Part shown: positions 1 to 8,303 of the stretch, piece by piece | Position numbering within the stretch: position 1 is the stretch's first letter | How the letters are laid out: the number at the start of each line of letters is the position of its first letter | Assembly: GCF_013340935.1 (NCBI RefSeq) | Contig: NZ_WHOS01000007.1 | Location: 62,001 to 126,000 of the forward strand | Source of the DNA: Azospirillum melinis | GTDB taxonomy: Bacteria; Pseudomonadota; Alphaproteobacteria; Azospirillales; Azospirillaceae | DNA: 64,000 nt | Direction: 5' to 3' | Translations under genes and position numbers: made by a program | Notes under the pieces: generated by a model | The model's database searches: none | Seen by the model: only the letters and a program-made list of their open reading frames with translations | Told to the model about the DNA's origin: nothing

Positions 1-178
1 GAAGGCGGCGGCGGCCGATGCGGAGGTGGCGACGGCGCTCGGCCTGCCGGCGGGAGCGCCGGTGCTGGTAATGGAGCGCCGTTCCGTCTTCGTCGGCGGC
101 GGCTGCGCCGACCGTTCGGTTTTCCACATCAGATCCGAACGCTACAGCTTCATCCTGTCCCACCGCTGGCAGGGATAG
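1..178 (+). CDS. GntR-family regulator, UTRA domain C-terminus (partial, 5' end outside window)
   Basis: Reading from base 2, 58 codons run to the TAG at 176-178. The translated tail (ALGLPAGAPVLVMERRSVF, then a central SVFHIRSERY and final YSFILSHRWQG) matches the end of the UTRA effector-binding domain found in HutC/FarR-type GntR regulators: a 'LGLPAGAPVL' strand, a gap, and a closing 'RY.F' strand. The DNA-binding half is upstream of the window. It converges on the methionine transporter operon, so regulation of that operon is possible but not shown. The family call rests on a short fragment. Confidence 0.7.
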   Translation, partial: KAAAADAEVATALGLPAGAPVLVMERRSVFVGGGCADRSVFHIRSERYSFILSHRWQG

Positions 179-204
179 GGGCGACCGGCAGTCTTTTTAC
201 CGGC

Positions 205-234
205 GATGGCCTCAGCGGCGATGGCCTCAGCGGC
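205..234. repeat. 15-bp tandem duplication at the 3' end of metI
   Basis: The unit gatggcctcagcggc occurs at 205-219 and 220-234, followed by a partial third copy. It spans the metI stop codon (227-229) and the short convergent space after the GntR gene. Probably replication slippage; a role in termination is not evident. Confidence 0.8.
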
Positions 235-883
235 GATGATCGACCCGCCGCGACAGCCATTCGCCGCCGAACTGCACCGAAGTCACCAGCACGATCAGGA
301 TCGCGATGATCTCGAACAGCACCTGGGTCTCGTAGCGTTCATAACCGTAGCGGATGGCGAGGTCGCCCAGGCCGCCGGCGCCGACAGCCCCCGCCATTGC
401 CGAGGCGTTGATCATCGCGATCACGCAGACCGTCATGCCGCCGATCAGGCCCGGCAGCGCCTCTGGCAGGATGACATGACGGACGATGTGCCAGCGGCGG
501 AAACCCATGGCGCGGGCCGCCTCGATCAGTCCGTGGTCGACCTCGTTCAGGCTGACCTGGGCGACGCGGGTGTAGAAGGCGATGAGGTGGATGCTGAGCG
601 GAACGATGGCGGCCCAGATGCCCAGCGTCGTGCCGACGATCAGCCGGGTGAAGGGCAGCAACGCCACCAGCAGGATGATGAAGGGGACCGCCCGGAAGAC
701 GTTCACCACCACCGACAGCCCCTTGTTGAAGCGCTGCCGCGGATAGAGCCCGCCGGGGGCGGTGGCGACCAGCAGCAGGGCCAGGGTCAGGCCGCTGGCG
801 ATGGCGATGGTGACGGACACTCCGACCATCGTCAGCGTTTCGCCGAAAGCGCGCAGATAGCGCTCAAACATCGTCGGCGACAT
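227..883 (-). CDS. metI: methionine ABC transporter permease MetI
   Basis: Inner-membrane permease of the MetNIQ D/L-methionine importer, 218 residues, the usual MetI length. Five or so hydrophobic segments are visible, and the cytoplasmic coupling region EAARAMGFRRWHIVRHVILP (about residues 124-143) is the typical EAA loop that contacts the ATPase. It starts 20 bp inside the end of metN, so the two are translationally coupled. It is the last gene of the minus-strand operon that begins at 4705. The family is well recognised; transport of other sulfur amino acids or oligopeptides is possible. Confidence 0.93.
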   Translation of the reverse strand: MSPTMFERYLRAFGETLTMVGVSVTIAIASGLTLALLLVATAPGGLYPRQRFNKGLSVVVNVFRAVPFIILLVALLPFTRLIVGTTLGIWAAIVPLSIHLIAFYTRVAQVSLNEVDHGLIEAARAMGFRRWHIVRHVILPEALPGLIGGMTVCVIAMINASAMAGAVGAGGLGDLAIRYGYERYETQVLFEIIAILIVLVTSVQFGGEWLSRRVDHRR

Positions 884-1982
884 AGCCGAGAACCTTCCAG
901 CTGTCGGGGGAGAAGCGGGACCCGGCGGCCGAGCGCATCGCCGCGACGGGAACGGCGATCACGAGATCGCCCTGGGCATGGCCCTGGATGCGGTCGATGC
1001 CGCCATGCAGCAGCTTGGCATCCGGCGCCAGCGCCAGCAGGCTGGCGAGCGAGATGCCTTCGGGGTGGCTTTCGCCGGTGAAGCGCAGCGACAGCACCGC
1101 CTGCCCGCCGCCCTGTTTCGGCGGATCGGGTTGCAGCCGGCGGGCGATGTCGTCGGGAAGCCCATGCCGGAGCGGGCGCAGCAGGGCGCGGGTGGCGTCG
1201 CCCTGCGGCGTGCCGAACACCGACCAGACCGGCCCATGTTCCACCCGGTGGCCGCGGTCCAGCACCATCACCTCGTCGCAGATCGCCCGGATCACCGCCA
1301 TGTCGTGGGTGATCAGCACGATGGTCAGCCCCAGCTTGGCGTTGATGTCGCGCAGCAGGCCGAGGATGGCGTGGGTGGTTTCCGGGTCGAGCGCTGAGGT
1401 CGCCTCGTCGCACAGCAGGATCTCCGGCCGGTGGACCAGCGCGCGGGCGATGCCGACGCGCTGCTTCTGCCCGCCCGACAGCTTGGACGGATAGACCTCG
1501 GCCTTGTCGGCCAGCCCGACGAGGTCCAGCAGGTCGTCCACCCGCCGGCGGACCTCGGCGGCGCCGACGCCGGCCACCTTCAGCGGCAGTCCGACATTCT
1601 CCCGCACCGTCTTGGCCGACAGCAGGTTGAAATGCTGGAAGATCATGCCGATGCGGCGGCGCAGGCGGACGAGATCCTCCTCCCCCAGCCCGCCGACGTC
1701 GATGCCGTCGACCAGCACCCGGCCGCCGCTGGGTCGTTCCAGCATGTTGATCGCCCGCAGCAGGGTCGATTTGCCGGCGCCGGAACGGCCGATGATGCCG
1801 AAGACGCTGCCGCGCGGGATGGCGAAGGACACCGCTTGCAGCGCCTCCACCCCGCCGGGATAGGTCTTGCGCATGCCGTCGAACAGGATGTGGGGCGAGG
1901 ACGGGTCGGGCGAGGCGGCGGGAGTGAGATTGGCCGCGGTCAGCTGGGCGGCCGACGGCGCGGTCGCGCGTTTCCACAGCAT
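864..1982 (-). CDS. metN: methionine ABC transporter ATP-binding protein MetN
   Basis: ATPase of the methionine importer, 372 residues. Walker A GRSGAGKST at 65-73, signature LSGGQ at 168-172, Walker B LLCDEATSALD and an H-loop ITHD follow. The C-terminal 90 residues (LSLRFTGESHPEGISLASLL and onward) form the NIL/ACT-like domain that gives feedback inhibition by intracellular methionine in this family. ATG at 1982 is preceded by AAAAGG. metI overlaps its end, metQ ends 51 bp upstream. A longer out-of-frame reading on the same strand (832-1977) is a shadow. Confidence 0.94.
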   Translation of the reverse strand: MLWKRATAPSAAQLTAANLTPAASPDPSSPHILFDGMRKTYPGGVEALQAVSFAIPRGSVFGIIGRSGAGKSTLLRAINMLERPSGGRVLVDGIDVGGLGEEDLVRLRRRIGMIFQHFNLLSAKTVRENVGLPLKVAGVGAAEVRRRVDDLLDLVGLADKAEVYPSKLSGGQKQRVGIARALVHRPEILLCDEATSALDPETTHAILGLLRDINAKLGLTIVLITHDMAVIRAICDEVMVLDRGHRVEHGPVWSVFGTPQGDATRALLRPLRHGLPDDIARRLQPDPPKQGGGQAVLSLRFTGESHPEGISLASLLALAPDAKLLHGGIDRIQGHAQGDLVIAVPVAAMRSAAGSRFSPDSWKVLGYVADDV

Positions 1983-2033
1983 CGCTGGTTTACCTTTTCT
2001 GCCGGATTGGGCGGGTCATGGCGATGCGGCTGT

Positions 2034-2861
2034 TCAGAAGGCGGGGATCAGGATGCCCGCCAGCTCCTTCTCGATGTGGGCGCGGACCTCCGGCGACTGG
2101 AAGGACTCGACCAGCGGCTTGACCCACGGCGCGTCCTTGTCCTGCTCACGCACGACGATGATGTTGACGTTGGGATTGTTGTCGCGCTTCTCCTGGGCGA
2201 TGCCGTCGCGCGCGGCGTTCAGCCCGACCTGCGATCCGAAGCTGGAGATGATCGCCGCGGCGTCCAGATCCTGGTAGGAGCGGGCCAGCACCACCGACTT
2301 CACCTCGACGATCTGCAGCTTGCGCGGGTTCTCCTTGATGTCGGCCAGGGTGGCGGTCTGGTTGTAGGCGTCGAAGCCGTCGCGCAGGCTCAGCAGCCCT
2401 TCGTCGCGCAGCACGATCAGAGCGCGGCTCTCGTTGCTGGGATCGTCGGGGACGCCGACCCTGGCGCCATTCGGCAGATCCTTCAGCGACTTGTATGTCT
2501 TGGAATAGAAGGCGATGGGCGACAGGTAGGTGTTGCCGACCACGGCCAGCTTGTAGCCGCGCTGGGCGATCTGGTCGCGCAGGAAGGGGATATGCTGGAA
2601 GGCGTTGGCCTGGAGGTCGCCGGTGTTCAGCGCCTCGTTGGGGCTGAGGGAGCCGGCCATCACCACCGGCTCGATCTCAAGCCCGCGCGGCTTCGCCACC
2701 CTGGCGACGATCTCCCAGATCGGTTCGCTGATGCCGCCGCGGATGCCGACCTTCAGGTGGACGGGATCGGCAGCCCAACCCGTGGTGGCGGCGAAAACGG
2801 CGCCGAAGGCGGCACCGATGGACAGGGCGCGCGCGATGCGCCCGAAAAGACGACCCGTCAT
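2034..2861 (-). CDS. metQ: MetQ/NlpA-family methionine-binding protein
   Basis: Substrate-binding component of the methionine importer, 275 residues. The N-terminus has basic residues, a hydrophobic run (ALSIGAAFGAVFAATTGWA) and a likely AxA cleavage near residue 31. NlpA-family features follow: HLKVGIRGG, the aromatic ANAFQHIPFL motif of the ligand pocket, and KSVVLARSYQDLDAAAI. No Cys lipobox is seen, so this copy appears to be a free periplasmic protein rather than the lipoprotein common in the family. It sits between the OsmC gene (45 bp upstream) and metN. Substrate is inferred from family and neighbours. Confidence 0.9.
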   Translation of the reverse strand: MTGRLFGRIARALSIGAAFGAVFAATTGWAADPVHLKVGIRGGISEPIWEIVARVAKPRGLEIEPVVMAGSLSPNEALNTGDLQANAFQHIPFLRDQIAQRGYKLAVVGNTYLSPIAFYSKTYKSLKDLPNGARVGVPDDPSNESRALIVLRDEGLLSLRDGFDAYNQTATLADIKENPRKLQIVEVKSVVLARSYQDLDAAAIISSFGSQVGLNAARDGIAQEKRDNNPNVNIIVVREQDKDAPWVKPLVESFQSPEVRAHIEKELAGILIPAF

Positions 2862-2906
2862 GGCGGAAATTGCTCCGGAGTCTTCTGTGTGTCAGGCGGG
2901 GGTGTG

Positions 2907-3455
2907 TCAGGCGGCGGCTTCCGCCGTTTCCGGCTGCCGGTGGGAGATGGTGGAGACGACCTCCTGCGGGTGGCGCAGCAGGTTCAGGATCGGGCAGGTC
3001 CGTTCCACCGTCTCGTGAAGCTCCGCAATGGCCTCGGCGCTGGCGGGGGAGACGATGTGGATGGTGTAGCGCAGGTTCTGCGGATAGACCGGGATATGCT
3101 CGAAGCCCGGCTTGCCGCCGCGCGGATCGAACACGCCTTCCACCTCGACCTCCAGGCTGTCCAGCGGCACGCCCAGCTCGGCGGCCTGGATCAGGGTGAT
3201 GTGGGTGACGCAACTGCCCAGCACGCCGAGCTGCAGTTCCGGCGAGGTCGGTCCCAGATCGTAGCCGGCGAAGTCGGGCGGGGCGTCGCTGATCACCTGA
3301 TGGTCGCGGATGCGGATGCGGCGGATGCCGCTGCGCCCCTCGGCGCTGACGCGGGCCGACAGGGTCGGCGGCTCGAAGCCGGGCTGCGCGATCCGTTCCT
3401 TGATCGCCAGATGGGCGATGCGCTTCTGGACCAGATATTCGTTGAGCGTGCTCAT
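2907..3455 (-). CDS. OsmC/Ohr-family protein
   Basis: 182 residues with the two conserved cysteines of the OsmC fold: LGSCVTHIT (about residue 96) and the ERTCPILNLL helix (about 148). OsmC/Ohr proteins are thiol peroxidases that reduce organic hydroperoxides, but distant members of this type (with an N-terminal domain-swap arm) are not all characterised. Its ATG overlaps the stop of the gamma-lyase-like gene by 4 bp, so it is made with a sulfur-amino-acid lyase and a methionine importer. A role in thiol or hydroperoxide handling during methanethiol formation is inference. Confidence 0.85.
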   Translation of the reverse strand: MSTLNEYLVQKRIAHLAIKERIAQPGFEPPTLSARVSAEGRSGIRRIRIRDHQVISDAPPDFAGYDLGPTSPELQLGVLGSCVTHITLIQAAELGVPLDSLEVEVEGVFDPRGGKPGFEHIPVYPQNLRYTIHIVSPASAEAIAELHETVERTCPILNLLRHPQEVVSTISHRQPETAEAAA

Positions 3456-4705
3456 GGACGCACCTCTTGCAAGGGGGATTTGATGGCACCGCGCGTCTGG
3501 GTGACGGCGTCGAGCGCCTGGAGGATGTCCTCGCGGATGTCCGGCAGGTTCTCCAGCCCGATGGACAGGCGGATCAGCCCGTCGGCGATGCCGTGGCGGG
3601 CGCGTTCCTCCGCGCCGTAGGTGGCGTGGGTCATGCTGGCCGGATGCTGCACCAGGGTTTCCGCATCGCCCAGGCTGACCGCGCGGGTTGCCAGCACCAG
3701 CCGGTTCATGAAACGGATGCCGGCCTCCAGCCCGCCCTCGAGTTCGCAGGAGACCAGCCCGCCGAAGCCGCTCATCTGGCGGCGGGCGATGTCGTGGCCG
3801 GAGGAGCCGGGCAGGCCGGGGTAATCGACGCGGCGCACCGCGGGATGGCCCGCCAGCAACCCGGCGATGGCGGCGGCCGATGCGCTGTGGCGCTCGACGC
3901 GCAGTTCCAGCGTCTTCAGGCCACGCAGCAGCAGGAAGGCGGTCAGCGGCGCGATGGTGGCGCCGGTCAGATAGCGCAGGCCGTGGCCGCGGATGCGGTC
4001 GATGATCGCCTTCGCTCCCACCACCACGCCGGCGATCAGATCGCCATGCCCGCCGAGGAACTTAGTGGCGGAATGAACCACCAGATCGGCGCCATGCTCG
4101 ATCGGCCGTTGCAGGACCGGGGTGGCGAAGGTGTTGTCGACCATGACCAGGGCGCCGGCCGCATGGGCCTGGGCGCTGACCGCGGCGATGTCGATCACCC
4201 GCAGGTTCGGGTTGGCCGGCGTTTCGAAATGGACCAGCGCCGGACGGAGCGCCAGGGCGCGGGCGAGGTCGTCGGGGTCGGTGAAGTCCGCCACCTCGAC
4301 CCGGATGCCGAAGCGGGTCAGCCCGCGGGTGAACAGCGCATAGCTGTTGCCGTAGAGCGTGTGGTCGATCACCACCAGATCGCCCGCCGACAGCAGGGTC
4401 CACAGGGTGGCGGAGATCGCCGCCATGCCCGACGCGACGGCCAGCCCGGCCTCCGCCCCCTCAAGGTCGGCGATGCGGGCCTCCAGCACCGACTGGGTCG
4501 GGTTCTTGGTGCGGCCGTAGATGTAGCCGTCCTTTTCGCCGCGGAACAGAGCCGCCCCATCCTCCGCCGTTTCGAAGGCGTAGGTGGAGGTCATGAAGAC
4601 CGGCGGGGTCAGTGCACCCTGTTCGCTTGCCGGGTAGTAGCCGAGATGGATGGCGCGGGTGGACAGACCGGTCCAACGGCCGCGGTTCGACGGATGATCG
4701 GTCAT
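3452..4705 (-). CDS. PLP-dependent Cys/Met metabolism enzyme, methionine gamma-lyase-like
   Basis: 417 residues, a full-length fold-type I gamma-family enzyme. PLP lysine is K215 in SATKFLGGHGD; the SGMAAISATLW loop and the late SLGDAETLVQHPASMTH segment are those of methionine gamma-lyase and O-succinylhomoserine sulfhydrylase. Lyases give methanethiol, ammonia and 2-oxobutyrate from methionine. However the Cys that follows LYG in true methionine gamma-lyases (Cys116 of Pseudomonas MdeA) is Asn120 here (LYGNSYALF), so specificity is uncertain; cystathionine or sulfhydrylase chemistry remains possible. First gene of the operon with osmC and metQNI, divergent from an aminotransferase. Confidence 0.85.
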   Translation of the reverse strand: MTDHPSNRGRWTGLSTRAIHLGYYPASEQGALTPPVFMTSTYAFETAEDGAALFRGEKDGYIYGRTKNPTQSVLEARIADLEGAEAGLAVASGMAAISATLWTLLSAGDLVVIDHTLYGNSYALFTRGLTRFGIRVEVADFTDPDDLARALALRPALVHFETPANPNLRVIDIAAVSAQAHAAGALVMVDNTFATPVLQRPIEHGADLVVHSATKFLGGHGDLIAGVVVGAKAIIDRIRGHGLRYLTGATIAPLTAFLLLRGLKTLELRVERHSASAAAIAGLLAGHPAVRRVDYPGLPGSSGHDIARRQMSGFGGLVSCELEGGLEAGIRFMNRLVLATRAVSLGDAETLVQHPASMTHATYGAEERARHGIADGLIRLSIGLENLPDIREDILQALDAVTQTRGAIKSPLQEVRP

Positions 4706-4729
4706 GGATGGAAATCCGGAGGCAGTGCG

Positions 4730-4745
4730 GTTTCATTCGTGAAAC
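4730..4745. promoter_or_regulatory. inverted repeat in the divergent lyase/aminotransferase promoter
   Basis: The 122-bp space between the divergent starts at 4705 and 4828 holds gtttca-ttcg-tgaaac, a perfect 6-bp inverted repeat with a 4-bp centre, within an AT-richer tract. Position suits a shared operator. The aminotransferase ATG has AAAGGA 9-14 bases upstream. No known regulator site is recognised. Confidence 0.4.
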
Positions 4746-4827
4746 TCTGTTATAAACACACTTGCACGATAGAGAAATAAGGGCAACTGTGAAATTGGTG
4801 CACCCTTCCAGCAAAGGACGATAAAAA

Positions 4828-5994
4828 ATGGTGAATACTGTGTTCCGCAGCACGCGCACTTCGGTGTTCGAGACGATGTCGCGGCTGGCTGCCGAGCATG
4901 GCGCGATCAATCTCGGGCAGGGCTTCCCCGAAGGCATCGAGGCGACGGAGGTGATCGAGGCGGCGGGGCGGGCCTTGCGCGACGGTCCCCACCAATATCC
5001 GCCGACCCTGGGTCTGCCGGCCCTGCGCCAGGCGGTGGCGGCGGCAAATCGCCGCTTCTGGAACATCGAGGCCGATTGGGCGACCGAAGTGCTGGTCACC
5101 TCCGGTGCGACCGAGGCGCTGGCCGACTGCTTTTTCGGATTGCTGGAACCGGGCGACGAGGTGCTGGTCTTCCAGCCGGCCTACGATTGTTACGGCGTGC
5201 TGCTGCGCCGTGCCGGGGCGGTTCCGGTGCCGATCCGGCTGGAGCCGCCGCATTGGGAGTTGCCGCGCCAGCGCATTCTGGACGCGATCACACCGCGGAC
5301 GCGGGCGATCCTGCTGAACACCCCGATGAACCCGAACGGCAAGATCTTCAGCCTGGACGAACTGGGTTTCCTGGCCGGGCTGCTCGACCGCCACGACCTG
5401 ATCGCCATCTGCGACGAGGTCTACGAGCATCTGACATTCGACGGCCGCGCCCATGTGCCGCTCTACACGATGCCGGAAGCGCAGGGCCGCTGCCTGCGGA
5501 TCGGCTCGGCCGGCAAGACCTTCTCGGTCACCGGCTGGAAGGTCGGCTACGTCACCGCGCCGGCGGCGCTGCTGGAGCCGGTCGCCCGCGCCCACCAGTA
5601 TCTGACCTTCGCGACACCGCCCCATCTCCAGGCCGCAGTCGCCTTCGGGCTTGGGCTGGATGAGTCCTATTTCCAGGGCCTGCAGGCAACCTTGCAGCAC
5701 AACCGCGACCAGCTTGCCGGCGGGCTGCGCGAGTTGGGTTTCAGCGTGCTCGATTGCGGCGCCACCTATTTCCTGTGCGTGGAGACCGGTGAATTCGACC
5801 GTGATGGAGACGATTTCGCCTTCTGCCGCCGTCTGGTCGCCGAATCGGGGGTCGCCGCCGTGCCGGTCAGCAGCTTCTATGCGGAGCGCGACATGACGTC
5901 GCTGATCCGGCTGTGCTTCGCCAAGCGGCTGCCGCTGCTGCATCAGGCGCTGGAACGGCTTGCCGATTGGCGCAGGCGCGCCGGTGCCGCTTGA
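4828..5994 (+). CDS. PLP-dependent aminotransferase (methionine/kynurenine type)
   Basis: 388-residue class I/II aminotransferase. The PLP lysine lies in SAGKTFSVTGWKVGY; the N-terminal INLGQGFPEG and the NTPMNPNGKIFS and CDEVYEHLTFDG motifs are characteristic of the YbdL/kynurenine aminotransferase (KAT) subgroup, which in bacteria transaminates methionine, glutamine-like and aromatic amino acids to 2-oxo acids. It is divergent from a methionine lyase-like/methionine importer operon, supporting methionine as substrate. It converges on the molybdenum reductase gene with only 2 bp between stop codons. Confidence 0.87.
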   Translation: MVNTVFRSTRTSVFETMSRLAAEHGAINLGQGFPEGIEATEVIEAAGRALRDGPHQYPPTLGLPALRQAVAAANRRFWNIEADWATEVLVTSGATEALADCFFGLLEPGDEVLVFQPAYDCYGVLLRRAGAVPVPIRLEPPHWELPRQRILDAITPRTRAILLNTPMNPNGKIFSLDELGFLAGLLDRHDLIAICDEVYEHLTFDGRAHVPLYTMPEAQGRCLRIGSAGKTFSVTGWKVGYVTAPAALLEPVARAHQYLTFATPPHLQAAVAFGLGLDESYFQGLQATLQHNRDQLAGGLRELGFSVLDCGATYFLCVETGEFDRDGDDFAFCRRLVAESGVAAVPVSSFYAERDMTSLIRLCFAKRLPLLHQALERLADWRRRAGAA

Positions 5995-5996
5995 CG

Positions 5997-8303
5997 TTAC
6001 GTCTCATGGCGGCCGACGAAGCGCGGCGGCTGGAAGGCGCGGATCTCCGGCAGCGGGCCGGTGACGCGCTCGACCTCCACCAGGGCGCTCTGGGCCGAAC
6101 AGCCCTGGGCGAGATCCGAGGTGCCGGTGTCGGGCGTCACCATGTTGGGGTTGCCGTGCGCATCCAGACTGCCGTCGGTGTCCGGGTCCACCGGATCGTA
6201 CCAGGCGCCTGTGGCGATCTGCAGCACGCCGGGCCGGATGCCCTCGGTCAGCACCGCACCGGCCAGAAAGGCGCCGCGCCGGTTGAACACCCGCACCACG
6301 TCGCCGTTGCAGATGCCGCGCGCCGCCGCGTCGCCGGGATGGATGCGGATCGGCTCCCGCCCGGCGATCTTGCTCTCCCGGCTGACCGCGCCATGGTCGT
6401 ACTGGCTGTGCAGCCGGGTCGCCGGCTGGCAGGACAGCAGATGCAGCGGACCGTCGTCGCCCGCCAGCCCCGGATGGCCCGCCGGGTCGCGCCACACCGG
6501 ATGGCCGGGACAGTCGGGCAGGCCGAAACCGGCGATGGTGGCGGAGCCGATCTCGATCCGGCCCGACGGGGTGGGCAGCGGCGATCCGTCCGGGTCGGCG
6601 CGGAAGGCTTGCAGCAGGACCTTCTCCGGCTCGACCAGGGGGATCTCGGCCAGCCCGGCCGCCAGGAAGCTGCGGAAGTCCGGCAGAGGCACCGGGGCGT
6701 TGAAGCGGCATTCCTCATAGAGCCGTTCCAGCCACTCCTCGGTGGTCAGCCCGCCGGTGAACTCCGCCTCCACCCCCAGCCGGCCTGCGAGCCCGGCGAG
6801 GATGGCATGGTCATCGCGCGCCTCGCCGACCGGATCGAGGGCGCGGGCCATCCACACCAGAAAGCGGTCGCCGGTGGCGCCGCCGATGTCGTCGCGCTCC
6901 AGCGCCGTGGTCGCCGGCAGCACGATGTCGGCGAATTTCGCCTGGGCGGTCCAGAAGGGATCCTGGACGATGACCGTCTCCGGCCGCCGCCATGCCCGGA
7001 CCAGCCGGTTGATGTCCTGGTGGTGGTGGAAGGCGTTGCCGCCGGCCCAATGGACCAGCCGGATGTCGGGATAGCGCCGCGTCTGCCCGTTGTAGCGGTA
7101 GGAGGCGCCGGGGTTCAGCAGCATGTCGGCGATACGGGCGACCGGGATGGCGGTGTCCACCGGGTTGCGCCCCTGCGGCAGCCGCGGCCCGGTCACCCGG
7201 CGCCGGCCCGACCCCATGGTGTTCATCACCGAATAGCCGACCCCCAGCCCGCCGCCGGGCGTGCCGATCTGACCCAGCATCGCCGCCAGCGTCACCCCCA
7301 TCCAGAAAGGCTGTTCGCCATGCACCGCCCGTTGCAGCGACCAGGCGAGGTTCATCATGGTCCGGCTGCCGGCCATGCGGCGGGCCAGCGTCGCGATGGT
7401 TTCAGCCGGCACGCCGGCGATGGCGGCGGCCCAGCCGGCGTCCTTGGCGACGCCATCGGCTTCACCGGTCAGATAGCGGCGGAACTCCTCATAGCCGACG
7501 GTACAGCGGGCGAGGAAATCGCCGTCCGCCAGACCGTCCCTCACCAGCGTGTGGGCGAGGCCCAGCATGAAGGCGGTGTCGGTGCCGGGCCGGATGGCGA
7601 TCCACTCCGCCCCCGGCACGTCGTCGAGGTCGTGGCGCACCGGGCTGACATTGACGAAGCGCACGCCGCCGGCCGCCAGCCGGCCCAGCGCCGGCTTGAC
7701 CAGATGGTCGCTGGCCCCGCCCGATCCGACCTGCGCGTTGCGGGCCGGCAGGCCGCCGAAGGCGACGAACAGCTCGCAATGCTTTTCCAGGCTGGTCCAG
7801 GCGGTGTGCGACAGCATCAGGTCGTCCATCGACGCCAGGATGCGCGGCATCAGCACCCGCCCGGCGCCTAAGCTGTAGGTGTCGCTGTGCGCCGTGTAGC
7901 CGCCGATGCAGTTGAGGAAGCGGTGGAGCTGGCTCTGGGCATGGTGGAAGCGGCCGGCGCTGGCCCAGCCATAGGAGCCGCCGAAGATGGCGGCGTTGCC
8001 ATGGTCGCGCCGCACCCGGTCCAGTTCGCGCGCGGCGAGGTCGAGCGCCTCGTCCCACGACACCTCGACGAACGGCTCGCGTCCACGCCCGTCGCGCGAT
8101 GCGGGACCGTGGCGCAGGAAGCCTTCGCGCACCGCCGGGCGGCGGATGCGGGCGGGGGCGTCGATCCCGTCGACCACCGACCGGCCGATGGCCGACGGCG
8201 CCCCGTCCCACGGGGCCGGGTCCAGCGCGGTCAGCCTGCCGTCCGCCACCCGCGGCCGATAGACTCCCCAATGCGTCGCTGTGAAGCTGTCCCCGCTGCT
8301 CAT
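5997..8303 (-). CDS. cytoplasmic molybdopterin S-/N-oxide reductase (BisC/DorA family)
   Basis: 768 residues from ATG 8303. The start TATHWGVYRP, SYGWASAGRFHHAQSQLHRF with the Mo-ligand Ser at about 110, and QPATRLHSQYDHG are hallmarks of the type III DMSO reductase family (biotin sulfoxide, methionine sulfoxide, TMAO and DMSO reductases). There is no twin-arginine leader and no N-terminal Fe-S cysteine motif, so it is a cytoplasmic BisC-like enzyme that reduces an S- or N-oxide. Its ATG overlaps the stop of the SsuA-like gene by 1 bp (TGATG), so it belongs to the ssuCBA operon. An in-frame open stretch upstream to 9080 overlaps that gene and is not used. Confidence 0.88.
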   Translation of the reverse strand: MSSGDSFTATHWGVYRPRVADGRLTALDPAPWDGAPSAIGRSVVDGIDAPARIRRPAVREGFLRHGPASRDGRGREPFVEVSWDEALDLAARELDRVRRDHGNAAIFGGSYGWASAGRFHHAQSQLHRFLNCIGGYTAHSDTYSLGAGRVLMPRILASMDDLMLSHTAWTSLEKHCELFVAFGGLPARNAQVGSGGASDHLVKPALGRLAAGGVRFVNVSPVRHDLDDVPGAEWIAIRPGTDTAFMLGLAHTLVRDGLADGDFLARCTVGYEEFRRYLTGEADGVAKDAGWAAAIAGVPAETIATLARRMAGSRTMMNLAWSLQRAVHGEQPFWMGVTLAAMLGQIGTPGGGLGVGYSVMNTMGSGRRRVTGPRLPQGRNPVDTAIPVARIADMLLNPGASYRYNGQTRRYPDIRLVHWAGGNAFHHHQDINRLVRAWRRPETVIVQDPFWTAQAKFADIVLPATTALERDDIGGATGDRFLVWMARALDPVGEARDDHAILAGLAGRLGVEAEFTGGLTTEEWLERLYEECRFNAPVPLPDFRSFLAAGLAEIPLVEPEKVLLQAFRADPDGSPLPTPSGRIEIGSATIAGFGLPDCPGHPVWRDPAGHPGLAGDDGPLHLLSCQPATRLHSQYDHGAVSRESKIAGREPIRIHPGDAAARGICNGDVVRVFNRRGAFLAGAVLTEGIRPGVLQIATGAWYDPVDPDTDGSLDAHGNPNMVTPDTGTSDLAQGCSAQSALVEVERVTGPLPEIRAFQPPRFVGRHET

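Noticed and set aside
1431-3620. Long plus-strand open frame opposite metN/metQ/osmC
   Set aside because: Gln/Asp/Arg/Ala/Gly-rich translation with no domain, produced by codon bias of the minus-strand genes.
4706-4827. SAM riboswitch before the methionine lyase operon
   Set aside because: The 122-bp space is too short and lacks the conserved cores; only a short inverted repeat is seen.
5913-7871. 652-codon plus-strand frame opposite the molybdoenzyme
   Set aside because: Antisense shadow; the opposite strand has full family motifs.
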